Source of the DNA: Cyclobacteriaceae bacterium
GTDB lineage: Bacteria > Bacteroidota > Bacteroidia > Cytophagales > Cyclobacteriaceae
Reading direction: 5' to 3'
DNA: 64,000 nucleotides
Assembly (NCBI GenBank): GCA_013141055.1
Contig: JABFRS010000001.1
Span: forward strand, 744,001 to 808,000
Numbering within the stretch: position 1 is the first letter of the stretch; the number at the start of each line of letters is the position of its first letter. The notes beneath the pieces were generated by a model that was given only the letters and a program-made list of their open reading frames with translations, had not been told where the DNA came from and did not search any database. The position numbers and the translations under genes were made by a program. Positions 1 to 8,157 of this stretch are shown here, piece after piece.

Positions 1-1
1 C

Positions 2-745
2 ACAGAAAGAAAGGCAACACAGCAAGCATTATTGGATCGCAATGAAGAGCTCATCAAAATCAATACCGAGCTAGACAGGTTTGTTTACAGTGCTTCTCAT
101 GATCTTCGTGCACCTATCGCCTCACTTCTTGGATTGGTGGAAGTTGCACGCCTGGAAAAAGACATGGATAACATGACGTTCATGCTTGACATGCAGGAAA
201 AAAGTTTATTGAGACTAGATCGCTTTATTAAAGACATTGTTGATCACTCCAGAAATACACGCCTGCCAGTAGAATGCGAAAAAGTAAGTTTTGAAAAATT
301 GGTCCATGCAACATTGGAGCAATTCCAATACATGGAAAATGTCAGCAAGATCCGAAAGATGATCAGCATTGATCAATCTCAGGATTTTTATACAGCTCCG
401 AGTAGACTGGAAATCATATTCAACAATCTTATTTCAAACTCCTTGAAGTATGCCGATCTGAGAAAAGATGATCCTTGCCTTAAAGTCCTCATCAAATCAA
501 ATTCACAATCGGCAGAGATCAGGGTGATTGACAATGGTGAAGGAATTCCTAAAGATTCAAAAGATAAGGTCTTCGATATGTTCTTCCGTGCCTCCGCCAA
601 TGGAACCGGATCCGGCCTCGGATTATACATTGTTAAAGAAGCCGTTCAGAAAATCGGCGGCACAATCAGAGTCGAATCCAACTATGGAATAGGATCTGAG
701 TTTGTTGTGATAATCCCAAACAGGAATACCGAGAGTCAGGATTAA
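2..745 (+). CDS. Sensor histidine kinase, C-terminal part (5' end outside window)
   Basis: The frame is open from the window edge, so this is the C-terminal part of a longer kinase; the TTG at 32 is only an internal codon. A short helical stretch leads into the dimerisation/phosphoacceptor helix with SASHDLRAP; the histidine codon is at 98-100. The ATPase domain follows with the N box (NNLISNSLKYAD), G1 box (DNGEGIP), F box (FDMFFRAS) and G2 box (GSGLGLYIVKEA). It would autophosphorylate and pass phosphate to a response regulator. The sensing region and any partner regulator lie upstream, outside the window, so the signal is unknown. No regulator gene follows it. Confidence 0.93.
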   Translation, partial: TERKATQQALLDRNEELIKINTELDRFVYSASHDLRAPIASLLGLVEVARLEKDMDNMTFMLDMQEKSLLRLDRFIKDIVDHSRNTRLPVECEKVSFEKLVHATLEQFQYMENVSKIRKMISIDQSQDFYTAPSRLEIIFNNLISNSLKYADLRKDDPCLKVLIKSNSQSAEIRVIDNGEGIPKDSKDKVFDMFFRASANGTGSGLGLYIVKEAVQKIGGTIRVESNYGIGSEFVVIIPNRNTESQD

Positions 746-897
746 TACAAGCAGATCTGTCCGCATACGACCACGTTTGCCCCTTCACGAACACTCCTCA
801 TTGGTAATTAACCTATAAACGCAGCGTTTTCAATCATTTTAATTTTGGATTGAAATTGGTAAACCAATGACCATACTTACTATCAACACAGTAACCT

Positions 898-3357
898 ATG
901 ATCAGAAATTATCTCAAGACCGCCTTCAGAAGCATCTTCCGCAATAAGCTAACTGCTTTTATCAATATTGCCGGATTGGCTCTTGCCATGAGCTGTGCGC
1001 TAATGATATATCTGTATGTTTCTGATGAAACCGGATATGACCGATACAGTGAAAAATCAGACAGAACATATCGCATCACCCGTGACTTTCTTTCACAGGA
1101 TGGATCAACCAATCTTAAACTTGGAAATGTTGCCCCTCCGATCGGTCCCCTTGTAAAAAATGATTTTGGAGAGATTGAAACCATGGCGCGCGCCATCAAC
1201 TTCAGGTTCGTATTGGGAATCGAAGAAAATGGTGAACAAACTAAAGTATTCACAGAGGAAAAGCTGTTTGTTGTAGAGCCCGACATCTTTAAGATTTTTG
1301 ATATTGAAGTGATCGCCGGTGACCCAAAGACAGCACTGGAAAAGCCGTTCTCCATTATGCTAACGGAAGAAGCAGCAGAAAAATATTTTGGAAATGAAAA
1401 TGCTGTCGGTAAACATCTTATTGGAAGCAATAAATATGAATTGGAAGTAACGGGGATCTACAAAAGCTTCCCCACTCAATCACACTGGCATCCTGAAATG
1501 ATGGTCTCCTTCAGCACGCTCAACGACAGTCTGGTATACGGAAGAAAACGACTGGAGACCAACTGGGGAAATAATGCATTTGGAACTTATGTCGTTTTAG
1601 AAGAAGGTGCCGATCCGGAAAAGCTGGAAGCCCAAATGCCCGCCTTCCTGAATAAGCATTTCGGACCATATGCAATTCGAGTGTTTGGCGCTCCTCCTAC
1701 ATTCGATGCTTCAAAAACTACCAAGCTCCATGTTGAAAAGGTTAAAGACATTCACCTGCTTTCACACCGTGATGATGAACTGGAAGCAAACGGCAGTATG
1801 AACAATGTTTACATCATGGGAGTCATCGGACTCTTCATCATCCTCATAGCATGCTTCAATTTTGTCAACCTTTCAACAGCAAGAGCAAGCACCAGAGCCA
1901 AAGAAGTAGGTCTTCGAAAAGCAGTTGGGGCTTACAAGAATCAACTCATAAATCAGTATCTCAGCGAATCCATTTTGATATCGTTCCTTGCAATGGCCCT
2001 TTCCCTGGTATTTTCATCCATTGCTATTGGCTGGCTCAATGACTTTACAGATAAAGAACTCTCTCTCAACCTGATTCAAAACTGGAAAATCTATGCAGGT
2101 CTCATTGCTTTCACAACATTTGTAGGCGTACTCGCGGGAATTTACCCTGCATTTGTCATCTCTTCCTATAACCCCGCATTAGTCTTGAAAGGACAATCCG
2201 GTTCCACAAAAGGAAGAGGAGAAATCCGGAAAGTGCTCGTTGTTGCACAATTTGTAATCTCCACATTCCTGATCATTTCAACCGCTGTTATTTTTCAACA
2301 ACTTGGTTTCCTTAACGCCAGCGATCTGGGATATGATAAAGATCAGGTTATCACCCTGCGCGCCTACAATGATGTAGCAGAAAACTTTGACTCGTTCTAT
2401 AATGAACTGACAAAATCATCTCATGTAAAAAATGTAGGCCGGTCTACGTTGATTCCCACCAATCGGTTACTCAACAGCAATGGCACCGCTTCCATTGTCA
2501 AAGGTAATAGTCTGGTATCAACACAGGTGGAAACAAAGATGGTATACACTGATCCGGAATTCTTCAAAACATTTGGAGTTCAATTTGTCGCGGGGCGCGA
2601 TTTTGATAAAGCTATCAGAACCGATGACACCAGCGCTTTTGTAATTAACGAAACAGCAGCACGGGAATATGGATGGAATAATCCTGAAGATGGAATCAAC
2701 AAGGATTTTAATTATGGAAACAGAAAAGGCAAACTGATCGGGGTTGTGAAAGATTTCCATTTCGAATCACTGCATCAGCGCATTATTCCGATTGTATTCT
2801 TCCAGGTGAAGTCGGACAACTACTATAACCTGTCTATTAAAATCTCTCATGAAAATTTCCAGGAAGGAATTGCCCACGTAGAAAAGGTTTGGAAAGAATT
2901 TCTGCCAAAGCGCCCTTTTGAATACGATTTTCTATCAGACCGATACAATTACCTCTACGAAAGTGAACAGAAGCAAAGTCAGTTGTTTACAATCTTCTCT
3001 GGCCTGGCCATATTCATTGCTTGTCTTGGATTATTTGGACTAGCAACTTTTAATACACTTCAGAGAATCAAAGAGATCGGAATACGAAAGGTTCTGGGAG
3101 CATCTGTTCCCAATATTCTGACATTGCTGTCAAAAGAAATTGTCATTCTGATTCTGATTGCCAATGTAATCGCATGGCCTCTTGCCTGGATCTTCATGGG
3201 AAGATGGCTCAATGGCTTTGCTTATCACATTGATATGAACATTGCCATTTATGCACTTGCAGCAATCCTGGCAATTGTTCTTGCCCTGGTGACGGTAAGT
3301 ATTCAAACAGTCAAGGCGGCCATGACCAATCCAGCCAACACCTTGCACCACGAATAA
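898..3357 (+). CDS. FtsX/MacB-like ABC transporter permease
   Basis: 819 residues. The N-terminal membrane segment (about 20-42) is followed by a MacB-type periplasmic domain and a first FtsX core around 300-420 with the signature RAKEVGLRKAVGAYKNQL. A second periplasmic domain precedes a second FtsX core near 695-815 with RIKEIGIRKVLGASVPNIL. The layout is the duplicated-FtsX form common in Bacteroidota. These proteins act as mechanotransmission permeases with a separate ATPase and often export lipoproteins, peptides or drugs. No ATPase gene is adjacent, so the partner must be encoded elsewhere. ATG start. A paralogue with an extra N-terminal domain lies at 34330-36951. Substrate unknown. 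Confidence 0.93.
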   Translation: MIRNYLKTAFRSIFRNKLTAFINIAGLALAMSCALMIYLYVSDETGYDRYSEKSDRTYRITRDFLSQDGSTNLKLGNVAPPIGPLVKNDFGEIETMARAINFRFVLGIEENGEQTKVFTEEKLFVVEPDIFKIFDIEVIAGDPKTALEKPFSIMLTEEAAEKYFGNENAVGKHLIGSNKYELEVTGIYKSFPTQSHWHPEMMVSFSTLNDSLVYGRKRLETNWGNNAFGTYVVLEEGADPEKLEAQMPAFLNKHFGPYAIRVFGAPPTFDASKTTKLHVEKVKDIHLLSHRDDELEANGSMNNVYIMGVIGLFIILIACFNFVNLSTARASTRAKEVGLRKAVGAYKNQLINQYLSESILISFLAMALSLVFSSIAIGWLNDFTDKELSLNLIQNWKIYAGLIAFTTFVGVLAGIYPAFVISSYNPALVLKGQSGSTKGRGEIRKVLVVAQFVISTFLIISTAVIFQQLGFLNASDLGYDKDQVITLRAYNDVAENFDSFYNELTKSSHVKNVGRSTLIPTNRLLNSNGTASIVKGNSLVSTQVETKMVYTDPEFFKTFGVQFVAGRDFDKAIRTDDTSAFVINETAAREYGWNNPEDGINKDFNYGNRKGKLIGVVKDFHFESLHQRIIPIVFFQVKSDNYYNLSIKISHENFQEGIAHVEKVWKEFLPKRPFEYDFLSDRYNYLYESEQKQSQLFTIFSGLAIFIACLGLFGLATFNTLQRIKEIGIRKVLGASVPNILTLLSKEIVILILIANVIAWPLAWIFMGRWLNGFAYHIDMNIAIYALAAILAIVLALVTVSIQTVKAAMTNPANTLHHE

Positions 3358-3359
3358 GC

Positions 3360-3938
3360 TTATGGGAGATCGGTATGTGGAACTTTCATTTTACTCTCCG
3401 CATACCGCTTTACGGAGTATCCGACGAGCAATCCAAACATGGAAAAGCCCAGCACGATAAAAAGTACATTTTCCTCAAAGGAGCGTGGAGTGAGTTCAAA
3501 AGCCACTCCCGCAATGTATCCTACCGAACTTACAGTCGTTGCCCACATAAGTCCGGCAAGGATGCTGTAGCCTAAAAACTGAATTACTTTGATGTCGCTC
3601 ATCCCGATCATGAGGGGCAGGATCACCCGGAAGCCATAAAGAAAGCGGTAGCTGAAAAGAATCTGGAGGCGGTGAGTTTTGAAAAACTTCTGTGTGGGCG
3701 CCAGCTTTGCTTTGAGGTTTGGCCTCTTGTCGACAAAGTATTTCCCATTCAGTCGCCCGATGGTAAAGTAAAGCCAGTCGCTTACGAATGAACCAAAAAA
3801 GCCAAATAAGACCGTGTAAGGCCATTTAAAGAAGCCACTGCTTACTAATGAAGAGGCAACGAGGATGGCGGTCTCACCTTCAAAGAATGTTCCGATCGCT
3901 AGCGCGATGTAGCCGTACTGATGAAGAAACTCTTCCAT
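3360..3938 (-). CDS. DedA/SNARE-associated family membrane protein
   Basis: 192 residues from the ATG at 3938; a TTG at 3956 would add six residues but gives a weaker start. The family features visible are an N-terminal acidic motif (GTFFEGETAILVAS), a re-entrant/central segment with FSYRFLYGFRVILP, and further hydrophobic helices near the C-terminus. DedA proteins are inner-membrane proteins that support lipid carrier (undecaprenyl phosphate) or phospholipid translocation and membrane potential homeostasis. The gene is convergent with the upstream permease, its stop lying 2 bases from the permease stop. The exact lipid substrate cannot be told from sequence. Confidence 0.9.
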   Translation of the reverse strand: MEEFLHQYGYIALAIGTFFEGETAILVASSLVSSGFFKWPYTVLFGFFGSFVSDWLYFTIGRLNGKYFVDKRPNLKAKLAPTQKFFKTHRLQILFSYRFLYGFRVILPLMIGMSDIKVIQFLGYSILAGLMWATTVSSVGYIAGVAFELTPRSFEENVLFIVLGFSMFGLLVGYSVKRYAESKMKVPHTDLP

Positions 3939-4018
3939 TTCAATAATTACGTACAAGGTATCACTTCAAGATTTACTTCAATTGAAATCTTTTTCTTTTA
4001 AAAATCGTTGAAGGTTTA

Positions 4019-4051
4019 TTGGTATGATAACTTATTTATCCTTTATTTTTG
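4019..4051 (+). promoter_or_regulatory. Predicted Bacteroidota-type promoter of the arginine operon
   Basis: TATTTTTG at 4044-4051 matches the -7 consensus TAnnTTTG exactly. A TTG at 4019-4021 lies 22 bases upstream, within the usual spacing of the -33 element. Transcription would start near 4058, leaving about 50 bases before the leader ORF at 4110. The prediction rests on consensus and placement only. Confidence 0.6.
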
Positions 4052-4109
4052 TACAAATTTTTAGTGGACGTTAATAGCGATTACTACCAATTAACTTGTA
4101 ACAACGAAA

Positions 4110-4226
4110 TTGAAAAACAACTTCACCTTTGCAGCGATTACGGGCTCCTTCGATAGCCTGGTCCGCAGTTGGTTTATCTCACTCCCCGCAGTGATCAGAA
4201 GTTTCCGAAGGCAGATCAGGATTTGA
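4110..4226 (+). CDS. Putative arginine leader peptide (38 aa)
   Basis: Short ORF with a TTG start, lying between the predicted promoter and the first gene of the arginine operon. Arginine codons fall at positions 19, 30, 33, 34 and 37 of 38 (CGC, AGA, CGA, AGG, AGG), so four of the last nine codons are Arg. The stop (4224-4226) directly abuts a terminator-like hairpin beginning at 4228. This is the arrangement of ribosome-mediated attenuation in amino-acid operons: a ribosome stalled at 4206-4220 for lack of charged Arg-tRNA would cover the 5' arm of the hairpin. No clear Shine-Dalgarno, as usual for the phylum. The peptide itself has no evident function. Alternative: chance ORF in an untranslated leader. 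Confidence 0.6.
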   Translation: MKNNFTFAAITGSFDSLVRSWFISLPAVIRSFRRQIRI

Positions 4227-4227
4227 T

Positions 4228-4276
4228 AAGCATTCCACGCTTATATCGCGTTTCTGCACAAGCAGGGATGCTTTTT
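4228..4276 (+). terminator. Putative attenuator terminator of the arginine operon
   Basis: The arm 4228-4236 (AAGCATTCC) pairs over 9 positions, one of them G-U, with 4265-4273 (GGGATGCTT). A T-rich run ending the second arm and continuing to 4276 follows. The 28-base interior holds two small possible stems: ACGC/GCGT (4237-4240 with 4248-4251) and CTGC/GCAG (4254-4257 with 4262-4265). It sits 40 bases before the first structural gene and just after the leader ORF. A competing upstream pairing, CCTTCG (4147-4152) with CGAAGG (4206-4211), overlaps the arginine codons. The long interior makes it a weaker terminator than the textbook form. Confidence 0.55.
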
Positions 4277-4316
4277 CTACTTTCTATCGTTTTTTAATTT
4301 AATCAACATTACCCTA

Positions 4317-5054
4317 GTGGATCAGAACATTATAGTTCGCGAGGCAACTCCGGACGATAAAAAATATGCCGAGACCATCACCACAGAGATGGCAGAATCG
4401 GCCAAAGCGCGCGGCACCGGTATCGCCAAGCGTTCGCCGGACTACATCGAAATGAAGATGGAAGAAGGCAAAGCAGTCATTGCTGTCACTCCCGACGGCA
4501 CATGGGTTGGATTTTGCTACATCGAGGCCTGGGAGCATGAGAAATATGTCGCGAATTCCGGACTGATCGTATCTCCAGCTTTCCGCAAATCAGGAGTAGC
4601 CAAGGAGATCAAGAACAAGGTCTTTGCGCTTTCGCGGAAGAAATATCCAGATGCTAAGATTTTTGGCCTCACCACCGGACTGGCTGTAATGAAGATCAAC
4701 TCTGATCTCGGTTATGAGCCTGTCACCTATTCTGAACTCACCAACGATGAAGAGTTCTGGAAAGGCTGCCGGAGTTGCGTGAACTACGAAATTCTCATGA
4801 GCAAAGGTCGCAAGAATTGCATGTGCACCGCCATGCTCTACGACCCTGCAGAAAAAGCTGCTGAAGAGGCAGCTCGCATTGCCGCTCAGGTTCCAGTACC
4901 AGTAGCCAGGGAAAGCAAAGAGTTCGCCCTTAACTCAAAGATCTACGAACGATTTATGAGGCTCAAGCAATTCGTCATGCTGAAAGGCTGGCGCAAGAAG
5001 GACGAACCTGAAGAAAGGAAAAACTCCATTCTCAGCTTCCTGTTCTTCTGGTGA
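4317..5054 (+). CDS. GNAT acyltransferase, candidate first enzyme of arginine synthesis
   Basis: 245 residues from a GTG start. Residues about 1-160 form a GNAT fold: the acyl-CoA loop region reads SPAFRKSGVAKEI near 86-98, and the late strand carries LGYEPVTYSEL. Beyond it lie four cysteines in a CX2C...CXC array (C151, C154, C168, C170), suggesting a metal site, then a helical basic tail. It is the first gene of the arginine operon, and no canonical argA or argJ is present in the operon. I infer that it acylates glutamate, as N-acetyl- or, given the downstream transcarbamylase, N-succinylglutamate synthase. Family fold is clear; substrate is inference. Confidence 0.75.
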   Translation: MDQNIIVREATPDDKKYAETITTEMAESAKARGTGIAKRSPDYIEMKMEEGKAVIAVTPDGTWVGFCYIEAWEHEKYVANSGLIVSPAFRKSGVAKEIKNKVFALSRKKYPDAKIFGLTTGLAVMKINSDLGYEPVTYSELTNDEEFWKGCRSCVNYEILMSKGRKNCMCTAMLYDPAEKAAEEAARIAAQVPVPVARESKEFALNSKIYERFMRLKQFVMLKGWRKKDEPEERKNSILSFLFFW

Positions 5055-5146
5055 TATCAGGCGAAATCAAAGAATTTTAACTAACTGAAATAAAAATATA
5101 CTCGCCCAAACGGTGTGGGTATATTTGGACTCCATTTTAATTGAAC

Positions 5147-6346
5147 ATGAAGAAGAAAGTCGTTTTAGCATTCAGTGGCGGATTGGATACTTCCTACTGT
5201 GCTATCTATTTATCAAAAGACCTTGGCTATGAAGTTCATACCCTTACGGTAAATACGGGAGGATTCTCCAAAGAAGAACTGGCAGAAATTGAAAAGCGCG
5301 CTCTTGCCCTGGGAGTAGCCTCTCATAAGGCCGTAGAGGAAACTAAAAATTACTATGACAAAGTAATCAAGTACCTGATCTTCGGTAATGTTTTGAAAAA
5401 CGGCACCTATCCACTCAGCGTTAGTGCAGAGAGAATGTCTCAGGCGTTGGCCGCGGCTAACTATGCCGTGCAGATCGGCGCAGATGCCGTGGCTCATGGC
5501 AGCACTGGTGCAGGAAATGATCAGGTTCGTTTTGACATGGTCATCCAGATCCTCGGGCCCGGACTGGAGATCATCACTCCTATTCGTGACATGAAACTTA
5601 GCCGTGAGGCGGAAATAGAATACCTGAAATCAAAGGGTGTTATCTACAATTTCGAAAAAGCGAAGTACTCTATTAATAAAGGTCTTTGGGGAACATCCGT
5701 GGGTGGCAAAGAAACTCTTAACTCGATGGGAATGCTTCCCGAAGAGGCATGGCCAACTCAAATGACAAAAAAAGAAAGTGAAACCGTAACACTTGGATTT
5801 GAGAAGGGTGAATTGTTTGCCATCAATGGAAAAAAATTCTCTCATCCGTCCGAAGCGATTCAACATTTACAAACCATTGCCGGACCTTTTGGTCTTGGCA
5901 GAGATATTCACGTTGGCGACACCATCATTGGCATTAAAGGAAGAGTGGGGTTTGAAGCTGCAGCTCCCGTTGTAATCATCAAGGCGCATCATGCTCTTGA
6001 AAAACATGTGCTAACAAAATGGCAATTGACATGGAAGGATCAGCTTGCACAATTCTATGGAAACTGGCTTCACGAAGGACAGTATCTTGATCCAATCATG
6101 CGCGACATGGAAGCATTCCTGACAAGTGCTCAACAACACGTTACCGGGGAGGTTTCAATTACATTGTACCCTTATCGTTTCGTTATCAATGGGATTCAGT
6201 CAGCATATGATCTAATGTCTGCGAAATTCGGAAAGTATGGTGAGATGAATCTTGGCTGGAGCGGAGATGACGTAAAAGGATTTACAAAGATTTTCGGAAA
6301 CCAGGTAGGGATCTATCATCAGGTAAAAGCGGAAGCAGAAAAATAA
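5147..6346 (+). CDS. argG: Argininosuccinate synthase
   Basis: Joins citrulline and aspartate using ATP to make argininosuccinate, the penultimate step of arginine synthesis, in the cytoplasm. 399 residues, standard for the family. The N-terminal PP-loop ATP-binding motif is AFSGGLDTSY, and HGSTGAGNDQVRFDM marks the citrulline/aspartate region. The ATG at 5147 is preferred over a TTG two codons earlier because it places the PP-loop in the usual position. A 92-base gap separates it from the acyltransferase gene. argC follows after 5 bases, so both are surely in one transcript. Confidence 0.97.
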   Translation: MKKKVVLAFSGGLDTSYCAIYLSKDLGYEVHTLTVNTGGFSKEELAEIEKRALALGVASHKAVEETKNYYDKVIKYLIFGNVLKNGTYPLSVSAERMSQALAAANYAVQIGADAVAHGSTGAGNDQVRFDMVIQILGPGLEIITPIRDMKLSREAEIEYLKSKGVIYNFEKAKYSINKGLWGTSVGGKETLNSMGMLPEEAWPTQMTKKESETVTLGFEKGELFAINGKKFSHPSEAIQHLQTIAGPFGLGRDIHVGDTIIGIKGRVGFEAAAPVVIIKAHHALEKHVLTKWQLTWKDQLAQFYGNWLHEGQYLDPIMRDMEAFLTSAQQHVTGEVSITLYPYRFVINGIQSAYDLMSAKFGKYGEMNLGWSGDDVKGFTKIFGNQVGIYHQVKAEAEK

Positions 6347-6351
6347 AGAAT

Positions 6352-7320
6352 ATGATAAAAGCAGGCATCATCGGCGGAGCAGGATACACAGGCGGAGAAA
6401 CAGTTCGTCTGCTGTTGAATCACCCTGAAGCAGAGCTTGTATTTGTTCAAAGCCGCAGTCAGGCAGGAAAATATTTATCTGAAGTTCATGGAGATCTCGC
6501 GGGTGAAACAAATCTGAAATTTACTCCTGCTCATGAAGTGGCAGTGGATGTTATTTTCCTTTGCCTCAGTCATGGAGAAAGCAAAAAGTTTCTGACTGAA
6601 AATACTTTCACATCATCTACCCGTATCATTGATCTCGGAAATGATTTTCGTCTGGGGGATAAAGTTTCAGGTCGTGAGTTTGTTTATGGTCTTCCTGAAT
6701 TTCAACGCGAAGCCATTGTAAAAGCAAACAACATTGCCAATCCGGGATGCTTTGCCACGACAATTCAACTTGGATTGTTGCCTTTGGCAAAAGCCGGATT
6801 GTTAAAAGAAGTACACACTACCGGCATCACTGGCTCAACCGGCGCCGGCCAAAAACTTCAGGAGTCCACTCATTTTACATGGAGAGCTAATAACATTTCA
6901 GCTTACAAGACATTATCACATCAGCATCTTGGCGAGATCAATCAGACATTAAAGGCATTGCAGCCAGGCTTTGGAGGTGATGTAAACTTTGTGCCATGGC
7001 GTGGAGATTTCACCCGTGGGATTTTTGTGACATCCGTTGTGGAATGCTCGTTGTCAATCGAAGAAGCAAATAATCTTTATAAAAAATATTATGAGGGTCA
7101 CTTCTTTACGAATGTCTCTCCCACAATGATCGACATCAAGCAAGTGGTGAATACCAATAAGGCATTGATCCATCTTGAAAAAGTTGGAAAGAAGCTTGCC
7201 GTTCACTCCGTGACTGATAATTTACTGAAAGGTGCCAGCGGACAAGCAATTCAAAATATGAATCTTATGTTTGGCATAGATGAGACGGCAGGTCTTCATT
7301 TGAAATCAACAGCATTCTGA
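6352..7320 (+). CDS. argC: N-acyl-gamma-glutamyl-phosphate reductase
   Basis: Reduces N-acyl-glutamyl phosphate to the semialdehyde with NADPH, the third step of arginine synthesis. 322 residues. The N-terminal nucleotide-binding motif is GIIGGAGYTGGETVRLL. The catalytic cysteine lies in ANPGCFATTIQL. SHQHLGEI and the VPWRGDFTRGIF segment form the substrate pocket. ATG start 5 bases after argG. The acyl group it accepts (acetyl or succinyl) cannot be read from this enzyme alone; see the transcarbamylase. Confidence 0.95.
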   Translation: MIKAGIIGGAGYTGGETVRLLLNHPEAELVFVQSRSQAGKYLSEVHGDLAGETNLKFTPAHEVAVDVIFLCLSHGESKKFLTENTFTSSTRIIDLGNDFRLGDKVSGREFVYGLPEFQREAIVKANNIANPGCFATTIQLGLLPLAKAGLLKEVHTTGITGSTGAGQKLQESTHFTWRANNISAYKTLSHQHLGEINQTLKALQPGFGGDVNFVPWRGDFTRGIFVTSVVECSLSIEEANNLYKKYYEGHFFTNVSPTMIDIKQVVNTNKALIHLEKVGKKLAVHSVTDNLLKGASGQAIQNMNLMFGIDETAGLHLKSTAF

Positions 7321-7322
7321 TC

Positions 7323-8129
7323 ATGGCACAGAATAAAATAGCAATTCTCGGAACCGGCAACTTAGGGTCAGCGCTTGCAAAGGGAGTTGTGAAAGCCAAA
7401 CTTTCCAACGCATCGAACATTACCCTTACAAGAAGAAATCTCTCCAAGATAGAAGCGTTAAAGAAAGACGGCTTCAAGCTTTCAACAGATAATATTGCAT
7501 CCGTCAAAGGAGCAACGCTTATTATACTATGCGTTCAACCAAAGCAGCTTGCTGGATTACTGGCAGAAATTGCCTCCTCACTTGATCCTAAAAAACATAT
7601 TCTGGTTTCAACTATTACCGGGATCACAACAGAAGAAATAGCGTCCCATCTCCAGAAGAAAATTCCTATCGTCCGGGCGATGCCCAACACCGCAATCGCC
7701 ATTGGAACATCCATGACCTGCCTCTGTGCAAAAGACGCCAGTGAAAAACAATTGAATGACATTCAAAAACTATTCAATGCACTTGGAGTAACGCTCGTCA
7801 TTGAAGAACGCCTAATGAAGGCAGCCACCGTTTTGGCAGCAAGCGGTATTGCATTCTTCCTGCGTTATATCCGCGCTGCCACCCAAGGTGGAATTCAACT
7901 GGGTTTTGATGCCGAGGAAGCTCAGCTTATTGCAGCGCAAACCGCAAAGGGTGCGGCTTCACTCCTCTTAACCCAGGACTCTCATCCTGAAATTGAAATT
8001 GACAAAGTAACAACTCCTGAAGGTTGCACCATCGCCGGATTGAATGAGATGGAGCATCAGGGTTTAAGCAGCGCTCTCATCAAAGGTATTATCAGCTCAT
8101 ACGAGAAGATCAACAATATTAAAAAGTAG
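7323..8129 (+). CDS. proC: Pyrroline-5-carboxylate reductase
   Basis: Last enzyme of proline synthesis, reducing pyrroline-5-carboxylate to proline with NAD(P)H. 268 residues. The N-terminal Rossmann motif is AILGTGNLGSALAKG. The VRAMPNTAIAIG segment is typical, and the C-terminal dimer domain carries a version of the family signature (VTTPEGCTIAGLNEMEHQG). It starts 2 bases after the argC stop, so it is co-transcribed with arginine genes, placing proline and arginine synthesis under one control. A role acting on an arginine intermediate is possible but not indicated by the sequence. Confidence 0.93.
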   Translation: MAQNKIAILGTGNLGSALAKGVVKAKLSNASNITLTRRNLSKIEALKKDGFKLSTDNIASVKGATLIILCVQPKQLAGLLAEIASSLDPKKHILVSTITGITTEEIASHLQKKIPIVRAMPNTAIAIGTSMTCLCAKDASEKQLNDIQKLFNALGVTLVIEERLMKAATVLAASGIAFFLRYIRAATQGGIQLGFDAEEAQLIAAQTAKGAASLLLTQDSHPEIEIDKVTTPEGCTIAGLNEMEHQGLSSALIKGIISSYEKINNIKK

Positions 8130-8157
8130 TATTACTCATTCTCATTTCATTTATTTC

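Noticed and set aside
909-1430. 173-codon frame on the minus strand
   Set aside because: Antisense to the FtsX permease; composition typical of a reverse reading of membrane-protein code.
3957-4316. ArgR-type operator in the arginine leader
   Set aside because: No pair of ARG-box-like palindromes could be seen; the attenuator explains the leader better.
5120-5127. TATATTTG as an internal promoter for argG
   Set aside because: Matches the -7 consensus, but no TTG lies at the right distance upstream, so it is not counted.
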